Notes under the pieces: model-generated | Databases searched by the model: none | What the model was told of the DNA's origin: nothing | The model's input: the letters and a program-made list of their open reading frames with translations, nothing else | Shown here: positions 1 through 7,627 of the stretch, in pieces | Layout of the letters: every line of letters starts with the position of its first letter | How positions within the stretch are numbered: position 1 is the stretch's first letter | From: Fructilactobacillus lindneri DSM 20690 = JCM 11027 | GTDB lineage: Bacteria; Bacillota; Bacilli; Lactobacillales; Lactobacillaceae | Assembly: GCF_002907375.1 (NCBI RefSeq) | Contig: NZ_MIYK01000010.1 | Coordinates: 248,001-312,000 of the forward strand | Length of the DNA: 64,000 bases | Direction: 5' to 3' | Position numbers and translations under genes: made by a program

Positions 1-657
1 ATTGTGGAAGAAATTACGGAAATTAATCAATAAGAGCGCTGCCACTGCAAAGATAATCAAAGTTAGCCAAAGTGATTTTGAATCAGTGCCAAAAATAGAA
101 GCATAAATGGTTAAACCTAAAATTGGGACAATTTCACCTAAGGCAGAGATTAAAAGAATAGTCTGACCAAAAGCAGTTCCAAGCGTGTTACGTTCCTTTA
201 AGGCAGCGATAACTACACCCAGAGAAACGGTCATAAATAAAATTGAAGCTAACCAAATATCGCTAAACAAACCAGTTACAACGGTTAAACCTCCTAGTAA
301 AAACGAAAGGATAATAATAGAAATGTAACCGTAAATGGCTAAGCGTACTGGTGAATACTTTGAAGCCTTAGCATTTGTCTTTTGTTGTAATTCGGTCGGA
401 TTTTTAGACTTTGGCTTGAATAAGCTAAAATCAATTTCCATTCCACTTAAGAACAACAATACAATCACGCCAATACTAGAAAGTGATTGTAAAATGGGGA
501 CGTTATTGGAAATTAGTCCAAAACAACTAGGACCTAATACGATTCCCACCAAGATTTCGACCACCGAAGTAGGGAGCGCCGAAATATGAAATCGATTAAG
601 CACTAACGGGGTTAGTAATGCCGCTAGCAATATGACTACTAAAGAAATTTGATTCAT
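1..657 (-). CDS. Cation:proton antiporter, CPA2 (KefB/NapA-like) family, partial
   Basis: This is the N-terminal 219 codons of an integral membrane protein that runs off the left edge. Translation from ATG at 657 begins MNQISLVVILLAALLTPLVL and gives a run of hydrophobic helices. It includes the segments VVEILVGIVLGPSCFG and LSSIGVIVLLFLSGMEIDF, which are typical of CPA2 sodium/proton or potassium/proton exchangers. A charged loop rich in K, S and Q follows near residues 80-100. The family exchanges Na+ or K+ for H+ across the cell membrane; the ion cannot be told from this part. The gene is monocistronic as far as can be seen, and a good RBS (GGAGG) lies just upstream of 657. The family is fairly sure; the exact substrate is unknown. 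Confidence 0.8.
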   Translation of the reverse strand, partial: MNQISLVVILLAALLTPLVLNRFHISALPTSVVEILVGIVLGPSCFGLISNNVPILQSLSSIGVIVLLFLSGMEIDFSLFKPKSKNPTELQQKTNAKASKYSPVRLAIYGYISIIILSFLLGGLTVVTGLFSDIWLASILFMTVSLGVVIAALKERNTLGTAFGQTILLISALGEIVPILGLTIYASIFGTDSKSLWLTLIIFAVAALLLINFRNFFHN

Positions 658-750
658 GGGTTCCTCCAAGTTATTAATGTTGATTACTAAATGAGTTAAG
701 CACAGATTATCATTATAAAAGTTTTTTGTTGGTTTGGCTAAAAATATGTA

Positions 751-782
751 AAAAGGCGCTCAAAAATTTTGGGCGTCTTTTG
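751..782 (-). terminator. Rho-independent terminator of the D-lactate dehydrogenase gene
   Basis: The arms AAAAGGCGCTCAAAA and TTTTGGGCGTCTTTT pair fully with two G-U pairs. The minus-strand T-run lies on the far side of the D-hydroxyacid dehydrogenase stop. Confidence 0.8.
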
Positions 783-792
783 ATAATGACGA

Positions 793-1791
793 TTAAAGTT
801 TTACTTCTTTATCTGAAGTACCAGTTTTAATTAATGATACATTAGCATCTAACGCATATTGTACCATGTTTTTAACTGCTACTTTGGTGTAAAAAGCGAT
901 GTGGGGAGTAATTAAAACATTATCACGTTCCATAAGATTTTTAAGTCTAGCGTCAGGAATTTTGTCAAAACTACCAAAGTCAACATTAAATATACCAACT
1001 TCATCTTCATAGACGTCTAGAGCGGCTCCTTTAATTTTTCCACTGTCTAGACCGCGGATTAAAGCATCTGTATCAATTAAAGAACCACGAGCACAATTAA
1101 TAATTCGAATTCCATCTTTCATTTGCCCAATAGTTTCATCGTTAATCATATGTTCATTTTCTTTTAATGCGGGTGCATGCAATGTTAAAATGTCTGAATT
1201 TTTGTAAAGTTCTTCAGGGGTATCAACATAAACACCCTCTTTTTTTAGTTTAGGATTAGGGTATGGATCATATGCAATTACCTTAGCACCAAAGCCTCGT
1301 ACGATATCGATTACTTGACGACCAATTCGACCAGTAGCAAAAACTCCCACGGTTTGTTGATTCATTTCTTCAGCAATATCAGGAGCCCAAGTTAAGTTAC
1401 CATGACGTTCTTTATCTTCGAACTTCTTAGTTCTCCGCAATAAACGCATCATTTCAGTCACAGCTAATTCAGCAATTGCAGCAGGTGAATAAGCTGGGAC
1501 GTTGGAAACTTTAATGCCATTCCTTTTAGCGGCTTCAGCATCAATATTGTCAACTCCAACATTACGCAATGATAATGATTTAATTCCGAAGCTGCCTAAT
1601 TTATCTAAAACTGTTGCTGTATAAGTCTTTTGTTGGTATGCCACCACTCCATCAAAATCTTTTGCTTCATCAACGGTATTTTCATCTAACAGTTTTGGTT
1701 CGCTTTTAACCTCAACATCAGGGTGATTAGCAACCCATTCATCTAAGTAAGGTTTTTCATCATTTCTAATTCCATATGCAATAATTTTCAT
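793..1791 (-). CDS. ldhD: D-lactate / D-2-hydroxyacid dehydrogenase
   Basis: This 332-residue NAD-dependent enzyme reduces pyruvate (or a related 2-oxo acid) to the D-hydroxy acid, regenerating NAD+ in fermentation. Length and order match lactobacillar D-LDH. Catalytic residues can be placed at R235 (CARGSL), E264 (DVYEDE) and H297 (TPHIAF). D175 in AYDPYP marks NAD preference. The Rossmann loop reads GVFATGRIG (149-157): the first glycine of GxGxxG is alanine at 152. The start MKIIAYG also resembles D-hydroxyisocaproate dehydrogenase, so the preferred substrate could be a branched 2-oxo acid. The start ATG has an AAGGGGG RBS. It lies downstream of, and on the same strand as, a TetR gene, with a palindromic operator candidate between them (1874-1886). 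The family is certain; the substrate is less so. Confidence 0.9.
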   Translation of the reverse strand: MKIIAYGIRNDEKPYLDEWVANHPDVEVKSEPKLLDENTVDEAKDFDGVVAYQQKTYTATVLDKLGSFGIKSLSLRNVGVDNIDAEAAKRNGIKVSNVPAYSPAAIAELAVTEMMRLLRRTKKFEDKERHGNLTWAPDIAEEMNQQTVGVFATGRIGRQVIDIVRGFGAKVIAYDPYPNPKLKKEGVYVDTPEELYKNSDILTLHAPALKENEHMINDETIGQMKDGIRIINCARGSLIDTDALIRGLDSGKIKGAALDVYEDEVGIFNVDFGSFDKIPDARLKNLMERDNVLITPHIAFYTKVAVKNMVQYALDANVSLIKTGTSDKEVKL

Positions 1792-1873
1792 AATATCGTC
1801 CCCCTTTACATGTCGAGTTTAACACGAGTTGAGAGCAAAATGTTGAATTTAACTTTTGATTTTCCAAAATAAA

Positions 1874-1886
1874 ATAACAGTGTTAT
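1874..1886. promoter_or_regulatory. Putative TetR operator copy 1 (ATAACAGTGTTAT)
   Basis: A perfect 13-bp palindrome, ATAACAGTGTTAT, lies 82 bp upstream of the D-lactate dehydrogenase start. It is identical to the palindrome in the promoter of the adjacent TetR gene (2561-2573). Binding by that TetR protein is inferred from identity and position. Confidence 0.6.
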
Positions 1887-1904
1887 TAAAATAAAACTAG
1901 ATTT

Positions 1905-2525
1905 CTAACCAAGTTGCCCAACCAGGATAAAAAATGTATAAAGATTATTACACAACATGATGGTTTCTGCTTCACTATATTGGTGTTTGAGAATGTCAAC
2001 AAACGTAGCGTAGAAAGCAAATACGTGAAAGTGTAATTCTTGGTAATTAAATTTAAAACTAATGGGAACGATACCGTGTTCCTGCATCGTATCAATAGCA
2101 ATAATGATTTTTTGGGTAAAATACTTGGTTAAAATTTCTGATAACCGATCGTACTTGGAACCATCAGCTTTAAACAAGATTAGTTCTTTATATTTAGGGT
2201 TGGCATTCAGGGTTTTAATAATGCCATTCATGTTCAAAATATTTTGTTGCCAAATTTGTTGAACGTTTTGCTGCTCGATTTTTTTCATTCCAATTTTAAA
2301 TTGTTCATTGTATTCGGCAGCAAGCTGGTGTAAAAATGGCTCTAAAATTTCATCCAATATCTCAGCTTTTGATTTAAAATGCTGATAAAAAGAACCAGTA
2401 GTTCGATGAGCATCACGACAGATTTCCCGAATTTTAGTATTATCAAAACCATTTTTTAAAAAGGCTTGAAACCCAGCATCAAGCAGTTGTTTGTGAGTTT
2501 GATCCTGATTACGAATGTTAGCCAT
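1905..2525 (-). CDS. TetR/AcrR family transcriptional regulator
   Basis: A 206-residue DNA-binding repressor. The N-terminal helix-turn-helix domain is clear: LLDAGFQAFLKNGFDNTKIR, then REICRDAHRTTGSFYQHFKS, the typical TetR recognition region. The remaining 140 residues form a variable ligand/dimer domain that predicts no ligand. A longer reading from 2552 exists, but the ATG at 2525 has GGAGG at good spacing, so I use it. A perfect palindrome ATAACAGTGTTAT (2561-2573) overlaps its likely -10 region, and an identical copy precedes the D-lactate dehydrogenase gene. That suggests autoregulation and control of both neighbours, including the divergent lipoprotein gene. The family is certain; the regulon is inferred. 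Confidence 0.88.
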   Translation of the reverse strand: MANIRNQDQTHKQLLDAGFQAFLKNGFDNTKIREICRDAHRTTGSFYQHFKSKAEILDEILEPFLHQLAAEYNEQFKIGMKKIEQQNVQQIWQQNILNMNGIIKTLNANPKYKELILFKADGSKYDRLSEILTKYFTQKIIIAIDTMQEHGIVPISFKFNYQELHFHVFAFYATFVDILKHQYSEAETIMLCNNLYTFFILVGQLG

Positions 2526-2560
2526 GAAAATTCCTCCATTTAAGAGTTGCATATTTTTAA

Positions 2561-2573
2561 ATAACAGTGTTAT
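2561..2573. promoter_or_regulatory. Putative TetR operator copy 2 in the divergent promoter region
   Basis: The 13-bp palindrome ATAACAGTGTTAT lies between the TetR gene (minus) and the metal-binding lipoprotein gene (plus). On the minus strand a TTGCTT-17-TATTTA promoter overlaps it. A second perfect palindrome, AGCAATATTGCT, lies at 2582-2593. Confidence 0.65.
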
Positions 2574-2645
2574 ATTAATTAAGCAATATTGCTGAATAAT
2601 TTTGATGAAAAAGATATATGTTAATTATAGGAGGAAAAATTGGGG

Positions 2646-3560
2646 ATGACAAAAATAAGTCGAAGAATCATGGTAATTTTAGTTTTATGTTGTGGTTTTA
2701 TATTAGTAGGATGTGGGAAACAGGCTACTAATGAAAAGAAAGATCATAAGATATCAGTTGTAACTTCTACTAATTTTTATGGACAAATTGCCAAATCGGT
2801 TTTAGGCGATAAGGGAACCGTAAAACCAATTATTAAAGGAAGTGGCGATCCGCATGATTTTGAACCTTCTATTGGTGATGCTAATCAAGTATCAGGGGCG
2901 GATGTCGTAGTTGAAAACGGAATTGGTTATGATAATTGGATGAACAAGCTACTCAAAAATGGCAATGATGATATAACAGTGGTGGATGTGGGTAAAATTA
3001 TGCACAAAAAAGATGGTGATAATGAACATCTTTGGTATGATCCTGAAACTGCCGAAAAACTAGTTCACGAATTAGAAAATGTTTACAGTGCTCGTCAGCC
3101 TCATAATAAAAAATATTTCCATGAAAATGGGACTAAGTATTTACAAAAATATAACAAAGTGAAAAAACAGGCTGATACTGCTAAAAAGAATTTAAAGCAA
3201 AACAATTTAAATAAGAAGGTAGATGTGAGTGAACCGGTTTTTGACGATGCTCTGAACTATATGGGATATCAGGTGAATAGCCCCGAATTTGCGAATGCAA
3301 CTGAAAAAGAGGTTGATCCATCACCAAAGAGTATCAAAAAAATTAAAGATGATATTACTAAACATCGGATTGCTTTCTTTGTTGACAATACCCAGGCAGA
3401 TAGCAAAATGGTAAAACAGTTAGTTGATCTAGCTAACCAACATGATGTACCAGTTGTAAAAGTTACTGAAACAATCCCAGCCGATAAAAATTATTTAGAG
3501 TGGATGGACAATGCTTATTCTCAGGTCCTTAAAATTCAGCAACAGGAAATGAATAAATAA
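2646..3560 (+). CDS. Metal (zinc/manganese) ABC transporter substrate-binding lipoprotein
   Basis: About 304 residues. An N-terminal lipoprotein signal ends in lipobox LVGC (Cys about 23), so the mature protein is anchored outside the membrane. It belongs to the ZnuA/AdcA cluster A-I family: it has SVVTSTNFYGQIAKSVLG, the metal-ligand region SGDPHDFEPS, a second histidine in NEHLWYDP, and an acidic third site in FFVDNTQADSK. The His-rich loop of ZnuA is short. An alternative TTG start at 2640 is nearer the RBS (AGGAGG at 2629-2634). No ABC ATPase or permease gene is adjacent, so it must share a distant transporter. It is transcribed divergently from the TetR gene with a palindrome between them. 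The family is sure; the metal is not. Confidence 0.85.
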   Translation: MTKISRRIMVILVLCCGFILVGCGKQATNEKKDHKISVVTSTNFYGQIAKSVLGDKGTVKPIIKGSGDPHDFEPSIGDANQVSGADVVVENGIGYDNWMNKLLKNGNDDITVVDVGKIMHKKDGDNEHLWYDPETAEKLVHELENVYSARQPHNKKYFHENGTKYLQKYNKVKKQADTAKKNLKQNNLNKKVDVSEPVFDDALNYMGYQVNSPEFANATEKEVDPSPKSIKKIKDDITKHRIAFFVDNTQADSKMVKQLVDLANQHDVPVVKVTETIPADKNYLEWMDNAYSQVLKIQQQEMNK

Positions 3561-3573
3561 TTTAAGTTCAAAC

Positions 3574-3622
3574 AAAAAGACAGTCTGCAGATGATATAAA
3601 AATCACTGCAAGCTGTCTTTTT
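3574..3622. terminator. Bidirectional terminator between lipoprotein gene and glutaminase
   Basis: The arms AAAAAGACAG and CTGTCTTTTT enclose inner CTGCAG/CTGCAAG pairing. The element serves the convergent genes on both sides. Confidence 0.85.
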
Positions 3623-3627
3623 AATAT

Positions 3628-4560
3628 TTATTCAAAAATATTTAAATTTAAATCACGCACTAAATCGGTTAATAAATGAATCCCGGCAACACTATTTCCA
3701 TCCTTGTCTAAGGCAGGGCTAAAGGTACCAATTCCGTATTTTTGAGGACTAGCAACCATTAAACCACCACCAACACCAGACTTAGAAGGCACTCCAACAT
3801 GGAACGAGTAATCTCCAGATTGGTTATAAAGACCAGCAGTCGTCATAATGGATTTTGTAATAGTAGCAGCTTCCTGACTGATTAAACGTTTGCCACTCCA
3901 AGGAGCTACACCATTGTTAGCAAGCAGTGCCCCTAAACGGGATAAATCTTCAGCAGTTACCAAGATTGAACATTGTTTACAATAAACATCAATGATTTCT
4001 TCGACATCTTTATCAAATGGGAACATATTATTGCCAAGCTCGTAATAAGCAAGGGAACGGTTGATACTACAAGTAGCGTGTTCTGATTCGTAAATTTCAT
4101 TATCTAAAGTAATATCATCATCGTTCATTAATTCCTGCATGAAACTTAAAATTCGACCGAAACGTTCTTCGTCAGTGTCGCCTTTAACTAATGATGACGT
4201 CATTAATGCCCCAGCATTTACAAAAGGATTCATCGGATGTTTTAGATGATTGATTTCCATGTTCAAAATTGAGTTGAAAGCAAATCCGGTTGGTTCAGCT
4301 CCCACAGCTTCAAAAACAGCTTTCATACCGCGATCTTTAATTGCTAAAAGCAAAACAGGAACTTTTGAAATACTTTCAATGGCAAAGCGAACATTAGCTT
4401 GTCCAGCAGACATTTGGGCATTATTTTGAATATCATAAAGTGCTACACCTAATTGTTTAGGATTTACACGTCCTAAAGCGGGAATATAATCAGCTACATG
4501 ACCGTCTTTATAATATTTAAAGTTTTTTTCAACTAATTGATCTAATTCTGTTTGATTCAT
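3628..4560 (-). CDS. glsA: Glutaminase
   Basis: A 310-residue enzyme that hydrolyses L-glutamine to L-glutamate and ammonia in the cytoplasm. It has the beta-lactamase-like fold of the glutaminase family: a catalytic S63-x-x-K66 in ESISKVPVLL, then FAFNSILNMEINHLKHPMNP, NPFVNAGALM, the YYELGNNMFPF segment and PSKSGVGGGLM near the C-terminus. Length equals the family norm. It sits 13 bp downstream of, and on the same strand as, a GadC-like antiporter gene. The gls-gadC pairing is known in lactobacilli as an acid-resistance unit, in which ammonia release and amino-acid exchange consume protons. Here the antiporter is interrupted by a stop codon, so only the enzyme half looks functional. Confidence 0.93.
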   Translation of the reverse strand: MNQTELDQLVEKNFKYYKDGHVADYIPALGRVNPKQLGVALYDIQNNAQMSAGQANVRFAIESISKVPVLLLAIKDRGMKAVFEAVGAEPTGFAFNSILNMEINHLKHPMNPFVNAGALMTSSLVKGDTDEERFGRILSFMQELMNDDDITLDNEIYESEHATCSINRSLAYYELGNNMFPFDKDVEEIIDVYCKQCSILVTAEDLSRLGALLANNGVAPWSGKRLISQEAATITKSIMTTAGLYNQSGDYSFHVGVPSKSGVGGGLMVASPQKYGIGTFSPALDKDGNSVAGIHLLTDLVRDLNLNIFE

Positions 4561-4573
4561 GTTATTTCACTCC

Positions 4574-6049
4574 TTAATTAAAATGCTTTCTAAATGCGTA
4601 AATCGTAAATGGAATTGATAAAACAATCAAAAACGAAATTACTAAACTGACTTCATAGATGCCATGTTGATTGGCAGCGATACTTGCTGGTGGGACAAAT
4701 GAGATTACAAAGGCAAAAATTGAAGTTAATAATCCAACTCCGGAAACAAGAACTTTTCCGACAATTCTGCCTGGAACTTCATAACTGCGCTGCTTTTTGC
4801 TGTGATCATTTTTATGAAGGGCATCGTTAATAACCATTTTAAGATAACCAATGAAAAATAGGAAATATAACATTAGGTAAATTACAACGGTTAATGAAAG
4901 GGCAATCAAAAAGGCTAAGTTTGATCCGCCTCCAGAAAGAGTGAAGACGACTGCCCAGATAGTAGCCACAATCCCGTTAGCAACGACTAGATGAACTGGA
5001 ACTTGTTCTTTGTTTTCATAACGGAAATATTTAGGTAATAAGCCATCCACAGCAGCGACATGCAACGCTTTTGAGGGTGAAGTTACCCACGAAGCAATTT
5101 CACCAATCACTCCTAAACAAATCAAAAGTGCAATAATGCGGGCAATCCAAACTAATCCGGGATTAATGTTACTTAATAAAATATCAAACGATTGTAAAAC
5201 TCCGGTATTTAAAGAAAGTCCTTTTTGTGGAATGGTTACAGCAACTGTTAATCCACCCAAAGTATCTAAAATAATTGCTAAGATAACTAAGACGAACATA
5301 GCAGTTGGATATTCTTTTCGCGGATTTTTCAAAGCATTCGCATGACTAGCAGATGTTTCAACTCCCATGTAGGCTAAGATAAAGGAAACAAAAACTACTA
5401 AAGTTGAGAGTTTAGAAAAATCAGGAATAAGTGCGTGAAGCGAAATTGGAGTGTGAATCTGACCGCCTGCTAAGACGTAGTGGAAACCCAATCCAAAAAG
5501 TACAATTGCTGGAAGCAAGATTCCGACTGCAAACCCAATCTTGGCAATCGTAGCAGTATACCTTGATCCACGTAGTTGAGTCAGCAACACTCCCCAAAAG
5601 ATAACCAGCAAAGTAACTAATTTCACGTATTTGTTATTTTGAATTGCTGAAATACCAGTTACATATGATAAAGCTCCAGTTAAAAAGTACAGCATGGTTA
5701 AATAACCAACCGTAATTTCAAACCACTGGAAGAAAATAGCGGCAAATCCCCAGCGGCGTCCTAAGGTGCCGCTGACCCATGTGTAGACTCCACCGGTTTC
5801 CTAACCAGGAATAGTAGCAAATTCCGCAGCACAAAGTGCTACAGGAATAAACCATAAGAATCCTCCTAATAATAGGAAGAACACTAAACTTAATCCAGCA
5901 GTAGCAAAAGTTGGATATTCATAAAGTGCTACAACCATCGAAATGGTCATTGACAAAAATCCAAAAAAAGAAAGGTAATGAACCGGAGTTCGATTCCTTA
6001 ATTCATCGGAAGATTTTGGCAAGTTTGAATTACTTTGAGAAGTATTCAT
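4574..6049 (-). pseudogene. gadC: Glutamate:GABA-type amino-acid antiporter (GadC-like), nonsense-interrupted
   Basis: An APC-superfamily transporter of about 491 codons with a single in-frame TAG at 5801-5803 (codon 83). The frame is continuous on both sides: ...EFATIPG then ETGGVYTWVSGTLGRRWGFA. GadC proteins have GWEEGG or similar at this spot, so the stop most simply replaces a tryptophan TGG. Other GadC-like segments follow: VTLLVIFWGVLLTQLRGSRY, FVSFILAYMGVETSASHANA and IGEIASWVTSPSKALHVAAV. Start ATG 6049 has GGAGG at good spacing. The C-terminal plug of E. coli GadC is absent or very short. It would import Glu/Gln in exchange for product. A restart at the internal ATG at 5695 would lose the first transmembrane helices. 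It is a pseudogene unless the stop is suppressed or a base error. Confidence 0.85.
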
Positions 6050-6208
6050 CAAAAAACGTCCTCCTAAATAAGTAGCAATCAAGCTAAAAATATTATTAAA
6101 ATTACCAACTTTAGAATAATACAGTTCGAAGAAAAATTAAATGTTAGTAAAGTATGAAAATAAATTTATACACTTTTTTAATTGGAAATAGCAAACCACA
6201 ATTAAATT

Positions 6209-6223
6209 TTGCAATCGCTTTCT
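6209..6223 (+). promoter_or_regulatory. Catabolite-responsive element (cre) upstream of the AdhP-like gene
   Basis: TTGCAATCGCTTTCT fits the CcpA cre consensus WTGNAANCGNWNNCW at every defined base. It lies about 37 bp upstream of the -35 of the alcohol dehydrogenase gene and about 160 bp upstream of gadC, which is divergent. It may act on either; this is inferred. Confidence 0.6.
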
Positions 6224-6259
6224 TTCGCGTTTTGTCAACGAAAACAAGGCGCTTCATAA

Positions 6260-6288
6260 TTGACATGTGAAAAAATGAGCGTTATTAT
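6260..6288 (+). promoter_or_regulatory. Sigma-A promoter of the AdhP-like gene
   Basis: TTGACA (6260-6265), a 17-bp spacer and TATTAT (6283-6288) lie about 50 bp upstream of the start codon. This is a near-consensus vegetative promoter. Confidence 0.8.
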
Positions 6289-6338
6289 AGCTTTGAGAAG
6301 AAATATTTAAGTAAAGACAATTATGGGGGTTATTGATT

Positions 6339-7370
6339 ATGGTTAAAGCTGCTGTTGTAAGACCGGATTCTGATGGTTATGTAGATGTTAAAGATGTTGA
6401 ATTAAGACCAATCAAAGATAATGAAGCATTAGTTAAAGTTGAATATTGTGGACTTTGTCATACTGATTTGCACGTTGCTTCAGGTGATTTTGGTAAAGTT
6501 CCAGGTAGAATTATCGGACATGAAGGGGTTGGACGTGTTACTCAACTAGGCAAAGATGTTGATAATCTAAAAATTGGCGACCGTGTTTCGATTGCTTGGT
6601 TCTATTCAGCTGATGGTACTTGTAAGTATTGTGTAACTGGAAACGAAACTTTATGTCGAAACGTTAAAAATGCTGGTTTTACTGTTGATGGTGCTATGGC
6701 AGAAGAATGTATTGTTGATGCTAAATATGCTGTTAAAGTTCCTGAAGAACTAGATCCAGTTCAAGCCACTTCATTAACTTGTGCTGGCGTTACTACTTAC
6801 AAAGCATTAAAAGAAGGCGATACTAAACCGGGTGAATGGGTTGAAGTAGTTGGTGCCGGTGGTTTAGGTAATCTTGCTGTTCAATTAGCTAAAAATGTTT
6901 TTGGCGCCAAAGTAGTAGTAACTGATGGTGATCCTAAGAAATTACAGGCAGCTAAAGATAATGGCACTGATTTAGTGGTTAACCGTCACGATGATGATGC
7001 TACGGAACAAATTATTAAAGGTACAAATGGCGGAGTTCACGATGCTATTGTAACTGCCGTTAGTGCTCCCGCATTTACTAATGCCGTTAATTCACTGGAA
7101 CCAAATGGTACTTTAGTTGCTGTTGCACTTCCAAAAGGTGATATGGCACTTAACATTGATAAAACGGTTTTAGATGGAATTAAAGTTGCCGGTTCATTAG
7201 TCGGAACTAGACAAGATCTTCGTGAAACATTTGATTTTGGAGCTGCTGGAGACCTTAAACCAATCGTTAGAACCGATAAATTAGAAAATATTAACAAAGT
7301 AATTGATGAAATGAAAGCAGGTAAAATTGTAGGACGAGTAGTTTTTGATTTTACCGGTAATGAAAAATAA
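6339..7370 (+). CDS. adhP: Zinc-dependent alcohol dehydrogenase (AdhP-like, MDR family)
   Basis: A 343-residue medium-chain dehydrogenase that interconverts primary alcohols and aldehydes with NAD(H). The catalytic zinc region is CGLCHTDLH and GHEGVG near residues 37-65. The nucleotide-binding motif is [15 protein letters not shown] near 170-185. The structural-zinc lobe reads [17 protein letters not shown]: the usual first cysteine of the four is aspartate here, while the other three remain. A carboxylate ligand is known in some ADHs, so activity is plausible. ATG 6339 is preferred over TTG 6333 because of its spacing from GGGGG. It has its own strong promoter with a cre upstream, and is followed by a terminator. 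It likely works with AdhE in ethanol formation or redox balance. Confidence 0.9.
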   Translation: MVKAAVVRPDSDGYVDVKDVELRPIKDNEALVKVEYCGLCHTDLHVASGDFGKVPGRIIGHEGVGRVTQLGKDVDNLKIGDRVSIAWFYSADGTCKYCVTGNETLCRNVKNAGFTVDGAMAEECIVDAKYAVKVPEELDPVQATSLTCAGVTTYKALKEGDTKPGEWVEVVGAGGLGNLAVQLAKNVFGAKVVVTDGDPKKLQAAKDNGTDLVVNRHDDDATEQIIKGTNGGVHDAIVTAVSAPAFTNAVNSLEPNGTLVAVALPKGDMALNIDKTVLDGIKVAGSLVGTRQDLRETFDFGAAGDLKPIVRTDKLENINKVIDEMKAGKIVGRVVFDFTGNEK

Positions 7371-7381
7371 AGTTAATTTTT

Positions 7382-7427
7382 GAACCTTTTCAAACGGATT
7401 CTTTCGGTTTGAAAGGGTTCTTTTTAT
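7382..7427 (+). terminator. Terminator after the AdhP-like gene
   Basis: The arms GAACCTTTTCAAAC and GTTTGAAAGGGTTC pair (one G-U) and are followed by TTTTT. Confidence 0.9.
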
Positions 7428-7551
7428 ATTCATAATTAAAATATGTGTAATTGGTAACAATTATCTTTTTAATAATTCAATTTGATATATATAGGCAGAA
7501 AAGCCTTTAAAACGGCAAAAGAAAAAATTAAATAAAAACTAAACAAAATGA

Positions 7552-7579
7552 TTGCGTTCTCAAAATGATATGTTATTAT
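7552..7579 (+). promoter_or_regulatory. Probable promoter of adhE
   Basis: TTGCGT (7552-7557), a 16-bp spacer and TATTAT (7574-7579) preceded by TG at 7571-7572 form an extended -10. It lies about 45 bp upstream of the adhE start. Confidence 0.5.
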
Positions 7580-7627
7580 AAGTATGTGAATAAGATAACA
7601 AATGCCTAATGACCGGAGGGTTAAATT

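Noticed and set aside
335-589. 84-codon open frame on the plus strand
   Set aside because: It lies opposite the antiporter gene, whose translation on the minus strand gives clear membrane helices.
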